From: Pseudomonas brassicacearum subsp. brassicacearum
Lineage (GTDB): Bacteria > Pseudomonadota > Gammaproteobacteria > Pseudomonadales > Pseudomonadaceae
Assembly: GCF_008801605.1 (NCBI RefSeq)
Contig: NZ_VZPJ01000016.1
Location: forward strand, 62,001 to 126,000
Reading direction: 5' to 3'
DNA: 64,000 bases
Shown here: piece after piece, positions 9,419 to 18,123 of the stretch
Layout of the letters: every line of letters begins with the position of its first letter
Position numbering within the stretch: position 1 is the first letter of the stretch
Program-made: the position numbers and the translations under genes
The notes under the pieces: model-generated
Databases searched by the model: none
The model's input: the letters and a program-made list of their open reading frames with translations, nothing else
Told to the model about the DNA's origin: nothing

Positions 9419-9507
9419 TTGGATCGGGCGCGGGCTTGAGCCTGGCGCCGAATACAACCTGCGGGGTCGCATCGTCGACCTCCATAGGGTTCAAGGGGAG
9501 CAACAAG

Positions 9508-10113
9508 ATGATCAAACGTAATCTGCTGGTAGTGGGCCTGGCGGTCCTGTTGAGCGCCTGCGGCTTCCAACTGCGCGGCACCGGCACCACCGAGCTGGCG
9601 ATCAAGGAACTGGACCTCAGCGCACGGGACGCCTTTGGCGACACCGTCAAGATGCTGCGCGACACCCTGGAAAACAGCGGTGTGAAAGTCTACACCGGGG
9701 CCCCGTACAAGCTGGTACTGACCCGTGAACAGCAAAGCCAGCGCAGCCTGAGCTATGCCGGTGCCGGTCGTTCCGCCGAGTACGAACTGAACGACGTGCT
9801 GAGCTATGAGATCCGCGACCAGAACGACTTGGTGCTGCTGGACGACAAGCTCCAGGTGCAGAAGGTCTACCTGCACGATGGCAATAACATCACCGGTTCC
9901 GACCAGGAGTCCACCGAAGTGCGTGGCGAAATGCGACGCGACCTCGTACAGCGCATGATGCTGCGCCTGCAACAGCTGAGCCCGACCCAGCTGGAACAGC
10001 TGCAACAGACCGCCAACGCCCGCGCCAAGGCCGAAGCCGATGCGCTGGAAGCGGCACGCAAGGCTGAGGCGGAAACCCCGCAACAGTCGCCGATGCAGAT
10101 CCCGGCTGAATAA
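9508..10113 (+). CDS. lptE: LPS-assembly lipoprotein LptE
   Basis: Outer-membrane lipoprotein that plugs the LptD barrel and helps deliver lipopolysaccharide to the cell surface. The 201-residue product has a lipoprotein signal peptide with lipobox LSAC followed by GFQLRG, and an alanine/glutamate-rich C-terminal tail. ATG at 9508 is preceded by AAGGGGA. It sits between leuS and holA, the conserved order in gammaproteobacteria. A strong hairpin follows its stop. Confidence 0.95.
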   Translation: MIKRNLLVVGLAVLLSACGFQLRGTGTTELAIKELDLSARDAFGDTVKMLRDTLENSGVKVYTGAPYKLVLTREQQSQRSLSYAGAGRSAEYELNDVLSYEIRDQNDLVLLDDKLQVQKVYLHDGNNITGSDQESTEVRGEMRRDLVQRMMLRLQQLSPTQLEQLQQTANARAKAEADALEAARKAEAETPQQSPMQIPAE

Positions 10114-10118
10114 GCCTT

Positions 10119-10152
10119 GCGGGGCGCTCCGGCGCCCCGCTCGCCTTTTCTT
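10119..10152 (+). terminator. Hairpin between lptE and holA (intrinsic terminator or attenuator)
   Basis: Perfect 9-bp GC stem (GCGGGGCGC and GCGCCCCGC, loop TCCG) followed by TCGCCTTTTCTT, which runs up to the holA ATG at 10153. It may terminate most lptE transcripts, or lower holA expression. Confidence 0.65.
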
Positions 10153-11190
10153 ATGAAGCTCGCTCCCGCCCAACTCGGCAAACACCTGCAAGGCGCCCTC
10201 GCGCCGGTCTACATCATCAGTGGCGATGACCCACTGCTGTGCCAGGAAGCCGCCGACGCCATCCGCTCCGCCGCCCGCCAGCAAGGCTTCGACGAGCGCC
10301 AGGTCTTCGCCGCCGACGCCAGTTTCGACTGGGGCACGCTGCTGCAGGCCGGGGCGAGCATGTCGTTGTTCGCCGAAAAACGCCTGCTGGAACTGCGTTT
10401 GCCCTCCGGCAAACCCGGGGACAAGGGTGCCGCTGCGCTGATCGAATATTGCTCACGCCCGGCCGAGGACACGGTACTGCTCATCAGTTTGCCGAAACTC
10501 GACGGCAGCGCGCAGAAGACCAAATGGGGCAAGGCCCTGGTCGAAGGCCCACAGACCCAGTTCGTGCAGATCTGGCCGGTGGACGTCAGCCAGTTGCCCA
10601 GCTGGATCCGCCAGCGCCTGTCCCAAGCCGGTCTCTCGGCCAGCCAGGACGCAGTGGAGCTGATTGCCGCCCGGGTCGAAGGCAACCTGCTGGCCGCCGC
10701 CCAGGAAATCGAAAAGCTCAAGCTGATGGCCGAAGGCGGACAGATCACCGTGGAAACGGTGCAGGCTGCCGTGGCCGACAGTGCGCGCTTCGATGTCTTC
10801 GGGCTGACCGATGCGATCCTCAACGGTGAAGCCGCCCATGCCCTGCGCATGCTCGAAGGCCTGCGGGGCGAAGGTGTCGAACCGCCGGTGATCCTCTGGG
10901 CCCTGGCCCGGGAATTGCGCCTGCTGGCCAACCTGTCCCTGCAATACAGCCAGGGCGTACCGCTGGACAAGGCCTTCAGCCAGGCCCGCCCGCCCGTCTG
11001 GGACAAACGCAAACCGCTGATGAGCAAGGCCCTGCAACGCTATTCCGCATCGCGCTGGGCGCAATTGCTGCTCGAGGCCCAGCGCATCGATGCGCAGATC
11101 AAGGGCCAGGCCGCCGGCTCGCCGTGGATGAGCCTCAGTCGCTTGTCGCTGTTGATGGCTGGACAGCGGTTGACGTTGCCTGCCGAATAA
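10153..11190 (+). CDS. holA: DNA polymerase III subunit delta
   Basis: Clamp-loader delta subunit that opens the beta clamp, 345 residues. The N-terminal domain carries VYIISGDDPLLCQEAADAIR, typical of HolA. The central part is an AAA+-like domain without a functional Walker A, and the C-terminal helical collar includes LSRLSLLMAGQRL. ATG at 10153 begins MKLAPAQLGKHL; there is no good Shine-Dalgarno and the terminator-like hairpin ends just before it, so translation may be weak. It is the last gene of the leuS-lptE-holA run. Confidence 0.96.
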   Translation: MKLAPAQLGKHLQGALAPVYIISGDDPLLCQEAADAIRSAARQQGFDERQVFAADASFDWGTLLQAGASMSLFAEKRLLELRLPSGKPGDKGAAALIEYCSRPAEDTVLLISLPKLDGSAQKTKWGKALVEGPQTQFVQIWPVDVSQLPSWIRQRLSQAGLSASQDAVELIAARVEGNLLAAAQEIEKLKLMAEGGQITVETVQAAVADSARFDVFGLTDAILNGEAAHALRMLEGLRGEGVEPPVILWALARELRLLANLSLQYSQGVPLDKAFSQARPPVWDKRKPLMSKALQRYSASRWAQLLLEAQRIDAQIKGQAAGSPWMSLSRLSLLMAGQRLTLPAE

Positions 11191-11224
11191 GCACGCACTG
11201 AAGGCTGTTCTGCGGCGAAGATAT

Positions 11225-11313
11225 CTGTGGGAGCAAGGCTTGCCCGCGATGAAAGCAGCGCGGTGTCTCTGAAACCGAGGTGCCTGTATCGCGAGCAAGC
11301 TTTGCTCCCACCT
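11225..11313. repeat. REP-type inverted pair
   Basis: Forward (GTGGGAGCAAGGCTTGC) and inverse (GCGAGCAAGCTTTGCTC) copies about 45 bases apart, between holA and arfA. Confidence 0.85.
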
Positions 11314-11435
11314 ATCGGCGCCACAAGTCGTGTGTTCGTCTGAATGACATTTCCTACGCAATGCAGGGACTGGACAGCCCCCCAACTCTGCCCCATGATT
11401 TATCCTGCAAAACCCACCCTACGAGAGTACCCACC

Positions 11436-11600
11436 ATGAGCAAAAAGCCATCCAAGCATGGCCCCAACAAGGCCAAGTCCATCGTCGCCCAGCCCCTGTT
11501 CCGCAGCCGCCAGGAACGACCCGCCAAAGGCAAAGGCAGCTACCGCCGCGAAGCCTTCCAGTCTGACAACTGGGAGGCTTCTTGCTTTCTGGCCGCTTGA
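11436..11600 (+). CDS. arfA: Alternative ribosome-rescue factor ArfA
   Basis: A 54-residue basic protein. The segment QPLFRSRQERPAKGKGSYRR, followed by NWEAS, matches the conserved ArfA core (PLFR-x-R ... KGKGSY ... NWEAS). ArfA recruits RF2 to ribosomes stalled at mRNAs with no stop codon when tmRNA rescue fails. ATG at 11436 begins MSKKPSKHGPNKAK. As in E. coli, a strong hairpin lies inside the 3' part of the reading frame (11550-11581), so truncated, non-stop arfA mRNA would be made and only accumulate product when trans-translation is impaired. A frame open upstream to 11280 is not part of the gene. Confidence 0.9.
   Translation: MSKKPSKHGPNKAKSIVAQPLFRSRQERPAKGKGSYRREAFQSDNWEASCFLAA
11550..11590 (+). 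terminator. Intragenic hairpin in arfA (terminator / RNase III site)
   Basis: A 13-bp stem (11550-11562 with 11569-11581, one T-G pair, 6-base loop), then TTGCTTTCT. It lies before the arfA stop at 11598-11600, so termination or cleavage here makes an mRNA without a stop codon, the known self-regulating device of arfA. Confidence 0.8.
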
Positions 11601-11672
11601 AACACCAGGACAAGCCCTACGCCCCTTTCGCATGTTAAGGTCAGCACCTGATTTGTATTTCTGGACCCGTGC

Positions 11673-12995
11673 ATGCCCTTCTGTCTTTCCCATCGTTGGC
11701 CACTGCGCCAAATGATTGTTGCCGCAAGCGTTGCCCTGCTTGTCGCCTGCGCCGAAAAACCTACTGCCGCCGACGCCCAACCGCTCCAGACAGCCCCCGC
11801 TGTGACCGCTCCGGCCATCGTGCCGCCTCTGGTACCGACCGGTGAAGACCTGGCCATTGCGCCCACCCAGACCTTCGCGCAATGGCAGGCCGGGTTTCGC
11901 AAGGAGGCACTGGCCGCCGGGATCCGTGGCGACCTGTTCGACCGTGCGTTCATCGGCGTCAGCCCGGACATGAGCGTGATCAAGGCCGATCGCAGCCAGC
12001 CGGAATTCACCCGTCCCGTGTGGGAATACCTCGATGGCGCGCTGTCGCCACTGCGGGTCAACAAAGGCAAGAGCCTGATCCAACAGAACGCCCAGATCCT
12101 GCAAAGCATCGAGCAGCGTTACGGCGTCGATCGTGAGGCGCTGGTAGCGGTGTGGGGCATGGAGAGCAACTTCGGCCAGTTCCAGGGCAGCAAGTCGGTG
12201 ATCAACTCCCTGGCGACCCTGGCCTACGAAGGACGGCGCCCGGGTTTTGCCCATGCGCAACTGATCGCCGCGCTGCAAATCCTGCAACAGGGCGATATCA
12301 CACCGGAAAAAATGCTTGGCTCCTGGGCCGGCGCCATGGGCCAGACCCAGTTCATTCCCACCACGTACAACACCCATGCGGTGGATTTCGACGGCGACGG
12401 TCGCCGCGACATCTGGGGCAGCTCCACCGACGCCCTGGCCTCGACCGCCCACTACCTGCAAAGCTCCGGCTGGCAGCGTGGCCAGCCGTGGGGGTTCGAA
12501 GTCGATCTCCCAGAGGGCTTCGACTACACACTGGCCGATGGCACGATCCGCAAGCCTGTTGCTGAATGGGAGCGACTGGGGGTTTCAGAATATGGTGGCC
12601 TGCCAATAACCCCGGATGACAAACAGCTGTCGGCGTCCCTGCTCCTGCCGGCCGGCCATCGCGGCCCGGCGTTCCTGATCTTTGATAACTTCCGCGCCAT
12701 CCTCAAGTACAACAACTCGTCGTCCTATGCCTTGGCGGTCGGGTTGTTGTCAAAGCGCTTTACCGACGGCGGGCTGGTCTATGGCCAGTGGCCCAAGGAG
12801 GACCTGCCCCTGAGTCGCAGCGAACGCATCGAGCTGCAAACCCTGCTGGGCAAGCACAACTATGACGCGGGCAACCCCGACGGCATCATCGGCGCCAACA
12901 CCCGCAAGGCCATCCGCAGCGCCCAGCAGTCGTTCGGCTGGCCGGCTGATGGGTATCCGACGCACCAGTTGCTGGAGGCGTTGCGTAGCCGCTGA
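11673..12995 (+). CDS. Lipoprotein lytic murein transglycosylase (MltB/SltB family, SltB3-like)
   Basis: A 440-residue lytic transglycosylase that cleaves the MurNAc-GlcNAc bond with anhydro-muropeptide formation. The N-terminus has a signal peptide and lipobox LVAC. An SLT_2 catalytic domain follows (about residues 65-360; catalytic Glu in VWGMESNFGQF, and the motif SWAGAMGQTQFIP). The C-terminus is a peptidoglycan-binding domain (about 370-435, with GIIGANTRKAIRSAQ). In P. aeruginosa an enzyme of this type (SltB3) sits near holA, as here. ATG at 11673 is used; a second in-frame ATG (MIVAASVALL) 13 codons later gives a more compact signal peptide. Confidence 0.9.
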   Translation: MPFCLSHRWPLRQMIVAASVALLVACAEKPTAADAQPLQTAPAVTAPAIVPPLVPTGEDLAIAPTQTFAQWQAGFRKEALAAGIRGDLFDRAFIGVSPDMSVIKADRSQPEFTRPVWEYLDGALSPLRVNKGKSLIQQNAQILQSIEQRYGVDREALVAVWGMESNFGQFQGSKSVINSLATLAYEGRRPGFAHAQLIAALQILQQGDITPEKMLGSWAGAMGQTQFIPTTYNTHAVDFDGDGRRDIWGSSTDALASTAHYLQSSGWQRGQPWGFEVDLPEGFDYTLADGTIRKPVAEWERLGVSEYGGLPITPDDKQLSASLLLPAGHRGPAFLIFDNFRAILKYNNSSSYALAVGLLSKRFTDGGLVYGQWPKEDLPLSRSERIELQTLLGKHNYDAGNPDGIIGANTRKAIRSAQQSFGWPADGYPTHQLLEALRSR

Positions 12996-13016
12996 ATTGC
13001 CTTATGGCGACTACCG

Positions 13017-13086
13017 CTTTCGCGAGCAAGCCCGCTCCCACAGGTATTCCCGATCAACCTGTGGGAGCGAGCTTGCTCGCGATGAC
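13017..13086. repeat. REP-type inverted pair
   Basis: Inverse and forward REP cores (GCGAGCAAGCCCGCTCC and GGAGCGAGCTTGCTCGC) between the convergent transglycosylase and ldcA genes. Confidence 0.85.
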
Positions 13087-13107
13087 TGATTTGCGGACGC
13101 TACAGAA

Positions 13108-14040
13108 CTAGCAGCTAACCACCACATCCTGCTCCAGCACCAACCTCTTCTCCCCCGCATCCAGCGTCACCAATGCCCCCATGGGCAAGGTCAGGTTCGG
13201 ATCGCAGTGCCCGCTGCGCCAGCCGGACAGCACCGGGATGCGCAATGGCTCGAAGGTCTGCTTGAGCAATCGGTTCAACGCCTCGACGTCGACCCCGGCC
13301 ACATCCCCCACCAACACGCCGCGTAGCTGGTGCAACGTGCCGGCCAACCGCAGCTGCGTCAGCAATCGGTCGATGCGGTACAACGGCTCGTTGACGTCTT
13401 CGATGAACAGGATCACCCCTTCGGCGTCGATCTGATAAGGCGTGCCCATGGTCGCGGCAATCATCGACAGATTGCCGCCCAGCAGACGTCCATGGGCGAT
13501 GCCCGGCTCAACGGTGGTCAATGGATACGCTGCGGGATGGCTTAGCGTGCTACCGGCCTTCAACTGGCCACGCAGCAAGCTGAAAAACGAGGTGACGGTT
13601 GGGGGCTCCTTGTCGCCCAGCAGATCGGCGTTGAGCAGCGGCCCGTGGAAGGTCACGAAGCCGGCGTAACGGCTGATGGCCAGGTGCAGGGCGGTGATAT
13701 CGCTGTAGCCTACGAATGGTTTGGGGTTGCGCTTTAAGAGCTCGAAATCGATACGATCGAGTAGACGGGGCGTGCCGTAGCCGCCGCGTAGGCAGATGAT
13801 GGCTTTGACTTCTGGGTCGGCGAAGGCGGTGTGCAGGTCGTTGAGCCTTGTCTCGTCGCTGCCGGCCAGGTAGTTGTCCTTTTCGTAGACGCCGGGGAAT
13901 ATCCGGAGCTCATGACCCCGGGCGCGCATCCATTGGATGGCTTTTTCCGTGTCCAGGGGGGCGGGGCCGGCGGGGGCGATCACGGCGATCAGGCCTTCTT
14001 GAGGGAGGGCTGGGACGGGGTGGTGTGGGGTTAGGGCCAT
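13108..14040 (-). CDS. ldcA: Muramoyltetrapeptide (LD-) carboxypeptidase LdcA
   Basis: Cytosolic serine peptidase of family S66 that removes the terminal D-Ala from recycled murein tetrapeptides; 310 residues. The nucleophile Ser is in VGYSDITAL, the catalytic Glu in FIEDVNEPLYRIDR and the His in RSGHCDPN. The N-terminal IAVIAPAGPA is typical. It faces the convergent transglycosylase gene; both act on cell-wall turnover, although they are on opposite strands. Start ATG at 14040; the ribosome binding site is weak. Confidence 0.94.
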   Translation of the reverse strand: MALTPHHPVPALPQEGLIAVIAPAGPAPLDTEKAIQWMRARGHELRIFPGVYEKDNYLAGSDETRLNDLHTAFADPEVKAIICLRGGYGTPRLLDRIDFELLKRNPKPFVGYSDITALHLAISRYAGFVTFHGPLLNADLLGDKEPPTVTSFFSLLRGQLKAGSTLSHPAAYPLTTVEPGIAHGRLLGGNLSMIAATMGTPYQIDAEGVILFIEDVNEPLYRIDRLLTQLRLAGTLHQLRGVLVGDVAGVDVEALNRLLKQTFEPLRIPVLSGWRSGHCDPNLTLPMGALVTLDAGEKRLVLEQDVVVSC

Positions 14041-14062
14041 GGGGTTCCCAGTTTTCTTGATC

Positions 14063-14350
14063 GTGTGTATATCCGTTTTTTTTGTAACGGCGGCTGGCGG
14101 TTCCGCCCTTACGGCGGGTCACTTTTGGAAAGAGCGCCAAAAGTAACCAAAAACGCTCTGCCCCACCACTTGGCACCTCGCCTAGGCTCGGTTTGCCCTC
14201 ACTCCGGCATTGCTCCGTGGGCCGCCGCGAAGGGCCATCCATGGCCCAGCGCGGCTAACCCGGCATCCATGCCGGGATGCCCACTGCGCAATGCCTGCGT
14301 TCGGCCAGCGTGGTTTAACGGGGCGCCCAAGATCAAAAGCCAAAGCAAAG
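14063..14350. repeat. Long structured repeat, left arm
   Basis: About 290 bases, found again inverted at 14611-14912 and directly at 44937-45190. It contains a run with GGCGGGTCAC, an ACTTTTGG/CCAAAAGT hairpin, CATCCATGCCGGGATGC, and ends before CAAGATCAAAAGCC. Short open frames here are not convincing genes. Non-coding; it occupies the left third of the gene-free stretch 14041-14937 between ldcA and lipA. Confidence 0.8.
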
Positions 14351-14395
14351 CAAAGCAAAGCCAAAGCGCGGCACATCCAGCATTTACGTAGCTGT

Positions 14396-14565
14396 GCCAC
14401 CGCTATCGCGAGCAGGCTCGCTCCCACATTGGATCTTCAGCAGCCACAAAACTCATGTACACCGCTACCCCTTGTGGGAGCGAGCTTGCTCGCGATGGGG
14501 CCGGCACATCCAACATCACCGCAAACTGACACACCGCTTTCGCGAGCAAGCTCGCTCCCACAGGG
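14396..14565. repeat. Cluster of three REP elements
   Basis: REP cores at about 14403-14430 (inverse), 14472-14498 (forward) and 14538-14562 (inverse), lying between the two arms of the long structured repeat. Confidence 0.8.
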
Positions 14566-14610
14566 GAAACGCGGTCTCACCAAGAACCAGGTCGGCTCTA
14601 AGGCCGCCTC

Positions 14611-14912
14611 GCTTTGGCTTTTGATCTTGATCTGGGGCGCCCCGTTAACCACGATGGCTGAACGCAGGCATTGGTTCGTGGGCAACCCGGCATGGATGCC
14701 GGGTTAGCCGCGCTGGGCCATGGATGGCCCTTCGCGGCGGCCCACGAACCAATGCCGGAGTGAAGGCATGCCGAGCCCAGGCGAGGCACCGAGTGGTGGG
14801 GCAAAGCGCTTTTGGTTACTTTTGACTGGGCCGGCTTCCGGGCTTTTCCAAAAGTGACCCGCTGTAAGAGCGGAACCGTCAGCCGCCGTTACGCAAAAAC
14901 GGATATACACAC
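14611..14912. repeat. Long structured repeat, right arm (inverted copy)
   Basis: Inverse copy of 14063-14350. With it, the region forms a very large palindrome of about 850 bases. This copy keeps the longer hairpin loop (CTGGGCCGGCTTCCGGGC) also seen at 44937, whereas the left arm has a shortened loop. Confidence 0.8.
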
Positions 14913-14937
14913 CACCCCAAAAACCAACGCTAAAAAA

Positions 14938-15960
14938 TCAGGACCCGAGCAGCTCAGCCTTAACCAACTTAGCCTGCTCATCCGCATGATACGAAGACCG
15001 CACCAACGGCCCCGAAGCCACGTTCTTGAAGCCCATCTTGTACCCTTCCTCAGCAAACCAGGCAAAGGTATCCGGATGCACAAAACGCTGCACCGGCAGG
15101 TGACTACGCGAAGGCTGCAGGTACTGGCCCAAGGTCAGCATATCGATGTCATGCTCACGCATGCGCTTCATGACCTCGATGACTTCCTCATCGGTCTCAC
15201 CCAGGCCCAGCATCAAGCCAGACTTGGTCGGAATGTGCGGCATCATCTGCTTGAAGCGTTGCAGCAAGGTCAACGACCACTGGTAATCCGAACCCGGACG
15301 CGCGGCCTTGTACAGGCGCGGCACGGTTTCCAGGTTGTGGTTGAACACATCCGGCGGCTCGGCCGCGGTGATTTCCAGGGCGATGTCCATGCGGCCACGG
15401 TAATCGGGCACCAGGGTTTCCAGCTGAACGTTCGGCGACAGCTTGCGGATCTCGCGGATGCAGTCGGCAAAGTGCTGGGCACCGCCGTCACGCAGGTCGT
15501 CGCGGTCCACCGAGGTGATGACCACGTACTTGAGCTTCAGGTCGGCGATGGCGATGGCCAGGCTTTCCGGCTCGTTGGTGTCCAATGGCTTCGGACGGCC
15601 GTGGCCAACGTCACAGAATGGGCAGCGACGGGTGCAGATGTCGCCCATGATCATGAACGTGGCGGTGCCGCCGGAGAAGCACTCACCCAGGTTCGGGCAG
15701 GAGGCTTCTTCGCAGACGCTGTGCAGCTTGTGCTTGCGCAGCAGGGCCTTGATCCGGTCGACTTCCGGGGACACCGGGATGCGCACGCGGATCCAGTCAG
15801 GCTTCTTCGGCAATTCGGTGGTCGGAATGATCTTGACCGGGATGCGTGCAACCTTCTCGGCGCCGCGCAGCTTGACGCCGGCCTCTACCTTGGCACGTGG
15901 GGCCGGACGCTCGGTGACGTCCTGCGTCGGGATAATGGTTTGCACTGCATCAGTAGTCAT
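14938..15960 (-). CDS. lipA: Lipoyl synthase
   Basis: Radical-SAM enzyme inserting two sulfurs into octanoyl groups on E2 and GcvH proteins; 340 residues. The auxiliary cluster motif CEEASCPNLGEC and the radical-SAM motif CTRRCPFCDV are both intact, followed by TSVDRDDLRDGGAQHFADCI and HNLETVPRLY. ATG at 15960 begins MTTDAVQTIIP, one base after the lipB stop, so the genes are co-translated in the ybeD-lipB-lipA operon. The longer frame to 16038 runs inside lipB. Confidence 0.98.
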   Translation of the reverse strand: MTTDAVQTIIPTQDVTERPAPRAKVEAGVKLRGAEKVARIPVKIIPTTELPKKPDWIRVRIPVSPEVDRIKALLRKHKLHSVCEEASCPNLGECFSGGTATFMIMGDICTRRCPFCDVGHGRPKPLDTNEPESLAIAIADLKLKYVVITSVDRDDLRDGGAQHFADCIREIRKLSPNVQLETLVPDYRGRMDIALEITAAEPPDVFNHNLETVPRLYKAARPGSDYQWSLTLLQRFKQMMPHIPTKSGLMLGLGETDEEVIEVMKRMREHDIDMLTLGQYLQPSRSHLPVQRFVHPDTFAWFAEEGYKMGFKNVASGPLVRSSYHADEQAKLVKAELLGS

Positions 15961-15961
15961 A

Positions 15962-16609
15962 TCAGTCGATTCCGCCCGTGAGGGTCGTCTGCTCAGCATA
16001 GTCGAGGTGTTTGACGAGCTGCGCGCGCAGCCGGGCACTTACCTCGGCAAATTCAATCGATCCTGCATGCTCGCTCAACTGGGTCATCGCCAGTCCCGCG
16101 TAGCCACAGGGATTAATCCGTCGAAATGGCGCAAGGTCCATGTCCACGTTCAGCGCCAGGCCATGAAACGAACAGCCGTGGCGGATTCGCAATCCCAAGG
16201 AGGCGATCTTCGCCCCGTCGACATAGACACCCGGCGCATCCGGCTTGGCCGCCGCCGTCACACCGTAGCTGGCCAGCAGCTCGATCAGGCATGTCTCCAT
16301 GCGGGTGACCAGCTCGCGCACGCCAAACCCCAGCTTGCGCACATCCAGCAACAGGTAGGCGACCAATTGGCCAGGGCCATGGTAGGTCACCTGCCCGCCC
16401 CGGTCGACCTTCACCACCGGGATATCCCCCGGCAGCAGCAGGTGCTCGGCCTTGCCGGCCTGGCCCTGGGTGAACACCGGCGGGTGTTCCACCAGCCAGA
16501 CTTCATCGTCGGCGGTGGTGCCGCGTTCGTTCGTGAAGCGTTGCATGGCATGCCAGACCGGCTCGTAAGCCATCGTGCCCAGCTCGCGAAAGCCCAGCGT
16601 GCCCGGCAT
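15962..16609 (-). CDS. lipB: Octanoyl-[ACP]:protein N-octanoyltransferase
   Basis: Transfers octanoate from acyl carrier protein to lipoyl domains, the step before LipA; 215 residues from this start. The substrate motif RGGQVTYHGPGQLVAYLLLD, the Lys-containing KIASLGLRIRHGCSFHG and the catalytic Cys in INPCGYAGL are present. The start may be ATG at 16609 (sharing bases with the ybeD TGA) or GTG at 16612, one codon longer. Tight overlap with ybeD and a one-base gap to lipA indicate an operon. Confidence 0.97.
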   Translation of the reverse strand: MPGTLGFRELGTMAYEPVWHAMQRFTNERGTTADDEVWLVEHPPVFTQGQAGKAEHLLLPGDIPVVKVDRGGQVTYHGPGQLVAYLLLDVRKLGFGVRELVTRMETCLIELLASYGVTAAAKPDAPGVYVDGAKIASLGLRIRHGCSFHGLALNVDMDLAPFRRINPCGYAGLAMTQLSEHAGSIEFAEVSARLRAQLVKHLDYAEQTTLTGGID

Positions 16610-16884
16610 CACAACACCATGTGCACGAAACCGGTCGCGCGCAGCTCGCTGTTGATGTCGTAGAGCTGTTCCTGACCGGTGGCAATGATGTGCAACTGGA
16701 TCGTCGTGTACTTGCCGTTGGTACTCTGGCGCTCGGCCAGGGTCTTGTGGTCAACGGTGGCATGTTTTTCAAGGATCGCAATGATCCGGTCCTTGAAACC
16801 CACGCCGGTGTCGCCGATGACCTTGATCGGATAATCCGCGCAAGGGAATTCGATCTTTGGCGCTTTTACTTCAGAGTCTGTCAT
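16609..16884 (-). CDS. ybeD: DUF493 family protein YbeD
   Basis: A 91-residue protein with the DUF493 pattern: EFPCADYPIKVIGD at the N-terminus, then alpha/beta ACT-like residues (STNGKYTTIQLHIIATGQEQLYDI). A regulatory role in lipoate or lipoprotein pathways has been proposed because it is always beside lipB. ATG at 16884 is chosen over an in-frame start 11 codons upstream that lacks conservation. Its stop overlaps the lipB start. Confidence 0.92.
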   Translation of the reverse strand: MTDSEVKAPKIEFPCADYPIKVIGDTGVGFKDRIIAILEKHATVDHKTLAERQSTNGKYTTIQLHIIATGQEQLYDINSELRATGFVHMVL

Positions 16885-16965
16885 GGGGTAACGGCCTCGT
16901 AAGCCGTGGTAACGCACATGGCCCCGCTCCGGATGGGAACGAGGCCATGCAGGTCAACACTTCAA

Positions 16966-18123
16966 TCAGTTGAACAAGCCGTAGAAGAATAGACGGATGC
17001 TATCCCACATGCGGCGGAAGATACCACCTTCCTCGACCGCGTCCAGAGCGATCAGGTCGGCGCTGTGCACCACTTTGTCGTCCAGTTTGACTTCGACTTT
17101 ACCGATCACGTCGCCCTTGGCGATGGGAGCGGTCAGTTGCGGGTTCATGGTCATGCTGGCAGCGAGCTTCTTGAGCTGGCCTTTAGGCAAGGTCATGGTC
17201 AGGTCCTGGGCCAGGCCGGCCTTCACCTGATTGGTGGTGCCTTTCCAGACCTGGGCCTGGGCCAGTTCGGTGCCCTTCTGGTAGAAGGTCTGGGTTTCGA
17301 AGAAGCGGAAACCGTAGGTCAGCAGCTTCTGGGTTTCAGCGGCACGGGCCACTTCGCTGCTGGTGCCGAAGACGACGGCGATCAGGCGCATGCCGTCACG
17401 GACAGCCGAGGACACCATGCAGTAGCCAGCCTCGTCGGTGTGGCCGGTCTTCAGGCCATCGACGGTCTTGTCGCGCCACAGCAGCAGGTTGCGGTTAGGC
17501 TGCTTGATGCCGTTCCAGAAGAATTCCTTCTGGGAGTAGATGGCGTAGTGCGCCGGGTCTTCATGAATGATCGCCCGTGCCAACAGCGCCATGTCGTGAG
17601 CCGACGAGTAGTGCTCAGGGTTCGGCAGACCGGTAGGGTTCATGAAGTGGCTGTTGGTCATGCCCAGGTCGGCCACGGTTTTGTTCATCATGTCGGCGAA
17701 CGCATCTTCGCTGCCGGCGATGTGCTCGGACAGGGCGACGCTGGCGTCGTTGCCGGACTGGATGATGATGCCGTGCAGCAGGTCGCTGACGGTCACTTGC
17801 GAACCGACCTTGATGAACATCCGCGAACCGCCGGTACGCCAGGCGTTTTCGCTGACGGTCACCGGATCGTTTTCACCGATCTGGCCGCGACGGATTTCCA
17901 GGGTGGCGATGTAGGCGGTCATCAGCTTGGTCAGGCTGGCCGGTGGCAGGCGCTGGTCGCCGTTGTTCTCTACCAGGACCTCGCCGCTGCTGGCATCCAT
18001 GAGCACAAAGGATTTGGCGGCCAATTGAGGAGGCGCAGGCATCATCTCGACCGCGAACGCGGCTGGAGAGAGAAGCAGCGGGACTAGCAGGCAAAGGCGT
18101 TTGGCAAAGGTGGTGATGTTCAT
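16966..18123 (-). CDS. dacC: D-alanyl-D-alanine carboxypeptidase (PBP5/6 family)
   Basis: Periplasmic, membrane-anchored DD-carboxypeptidase that trims pentapeptides; 385 residues. A signal peptide ends near SPAAFA. The active-site motifs are SLTKLMTAY (SxxK), SGNDAS (SxN) and KTGHT. A PBP5 C-terminal domain and a terminal amphipathic anchor (FRRMWDSIRLFFYGLFN) follow. ATG at 18123 (MNITTFAKRL) is preferred over the upstream frame start at 18162. It lies between rlpA and ybeD on the same strand. Confidence 0.96.
   Translation of the reverse strand: MNITTFAKRLCLLVPLLLSPAAFAVEMMPAPPQLAAKSFVLMDASSGEVLVENNGDQRLPPASLTKLMTAYIATLEIRRGQIGENDPVTVSENAWRTGGSRMFIKVGSQVTVSDLLHGIIIQSGNDASVALSEHIAGSEDAFADMMNKTVADLGMTNSHFMNPTGLPNPEHYSSAHDMALLARAIIHEDPAHYAIYSQKEFFWNGIKQPNRNLLLWRDKTVDGLKTGHTDEAGYCMVSSAVRDGMRLIAVVFGTSSEVARAAETQKLLTYGFRFFETQTFYQKGTELAQAQVWKGTTNQVKAGLAQDLTMTLPKGQLKKLAASMTMNPQLTAPIAKGDVIGKVEVKLDDKVVHSADLIALDAVEEGGIFRRMWDSIRLFFYGLFN

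Noticed and set aside
6953..9472. 839-residue open frame on the minus strand opposite leuS
   Set aside because: It is the antisense shadow of leuS in high-GC DNA; no recognisable domain and leuS is certain.
14210..14707. 165-residue and smaller open frames in the palindromic island
   Set aside because: They cross REP cores and the long repeat, with no ribosome binding sites or domain patterns.
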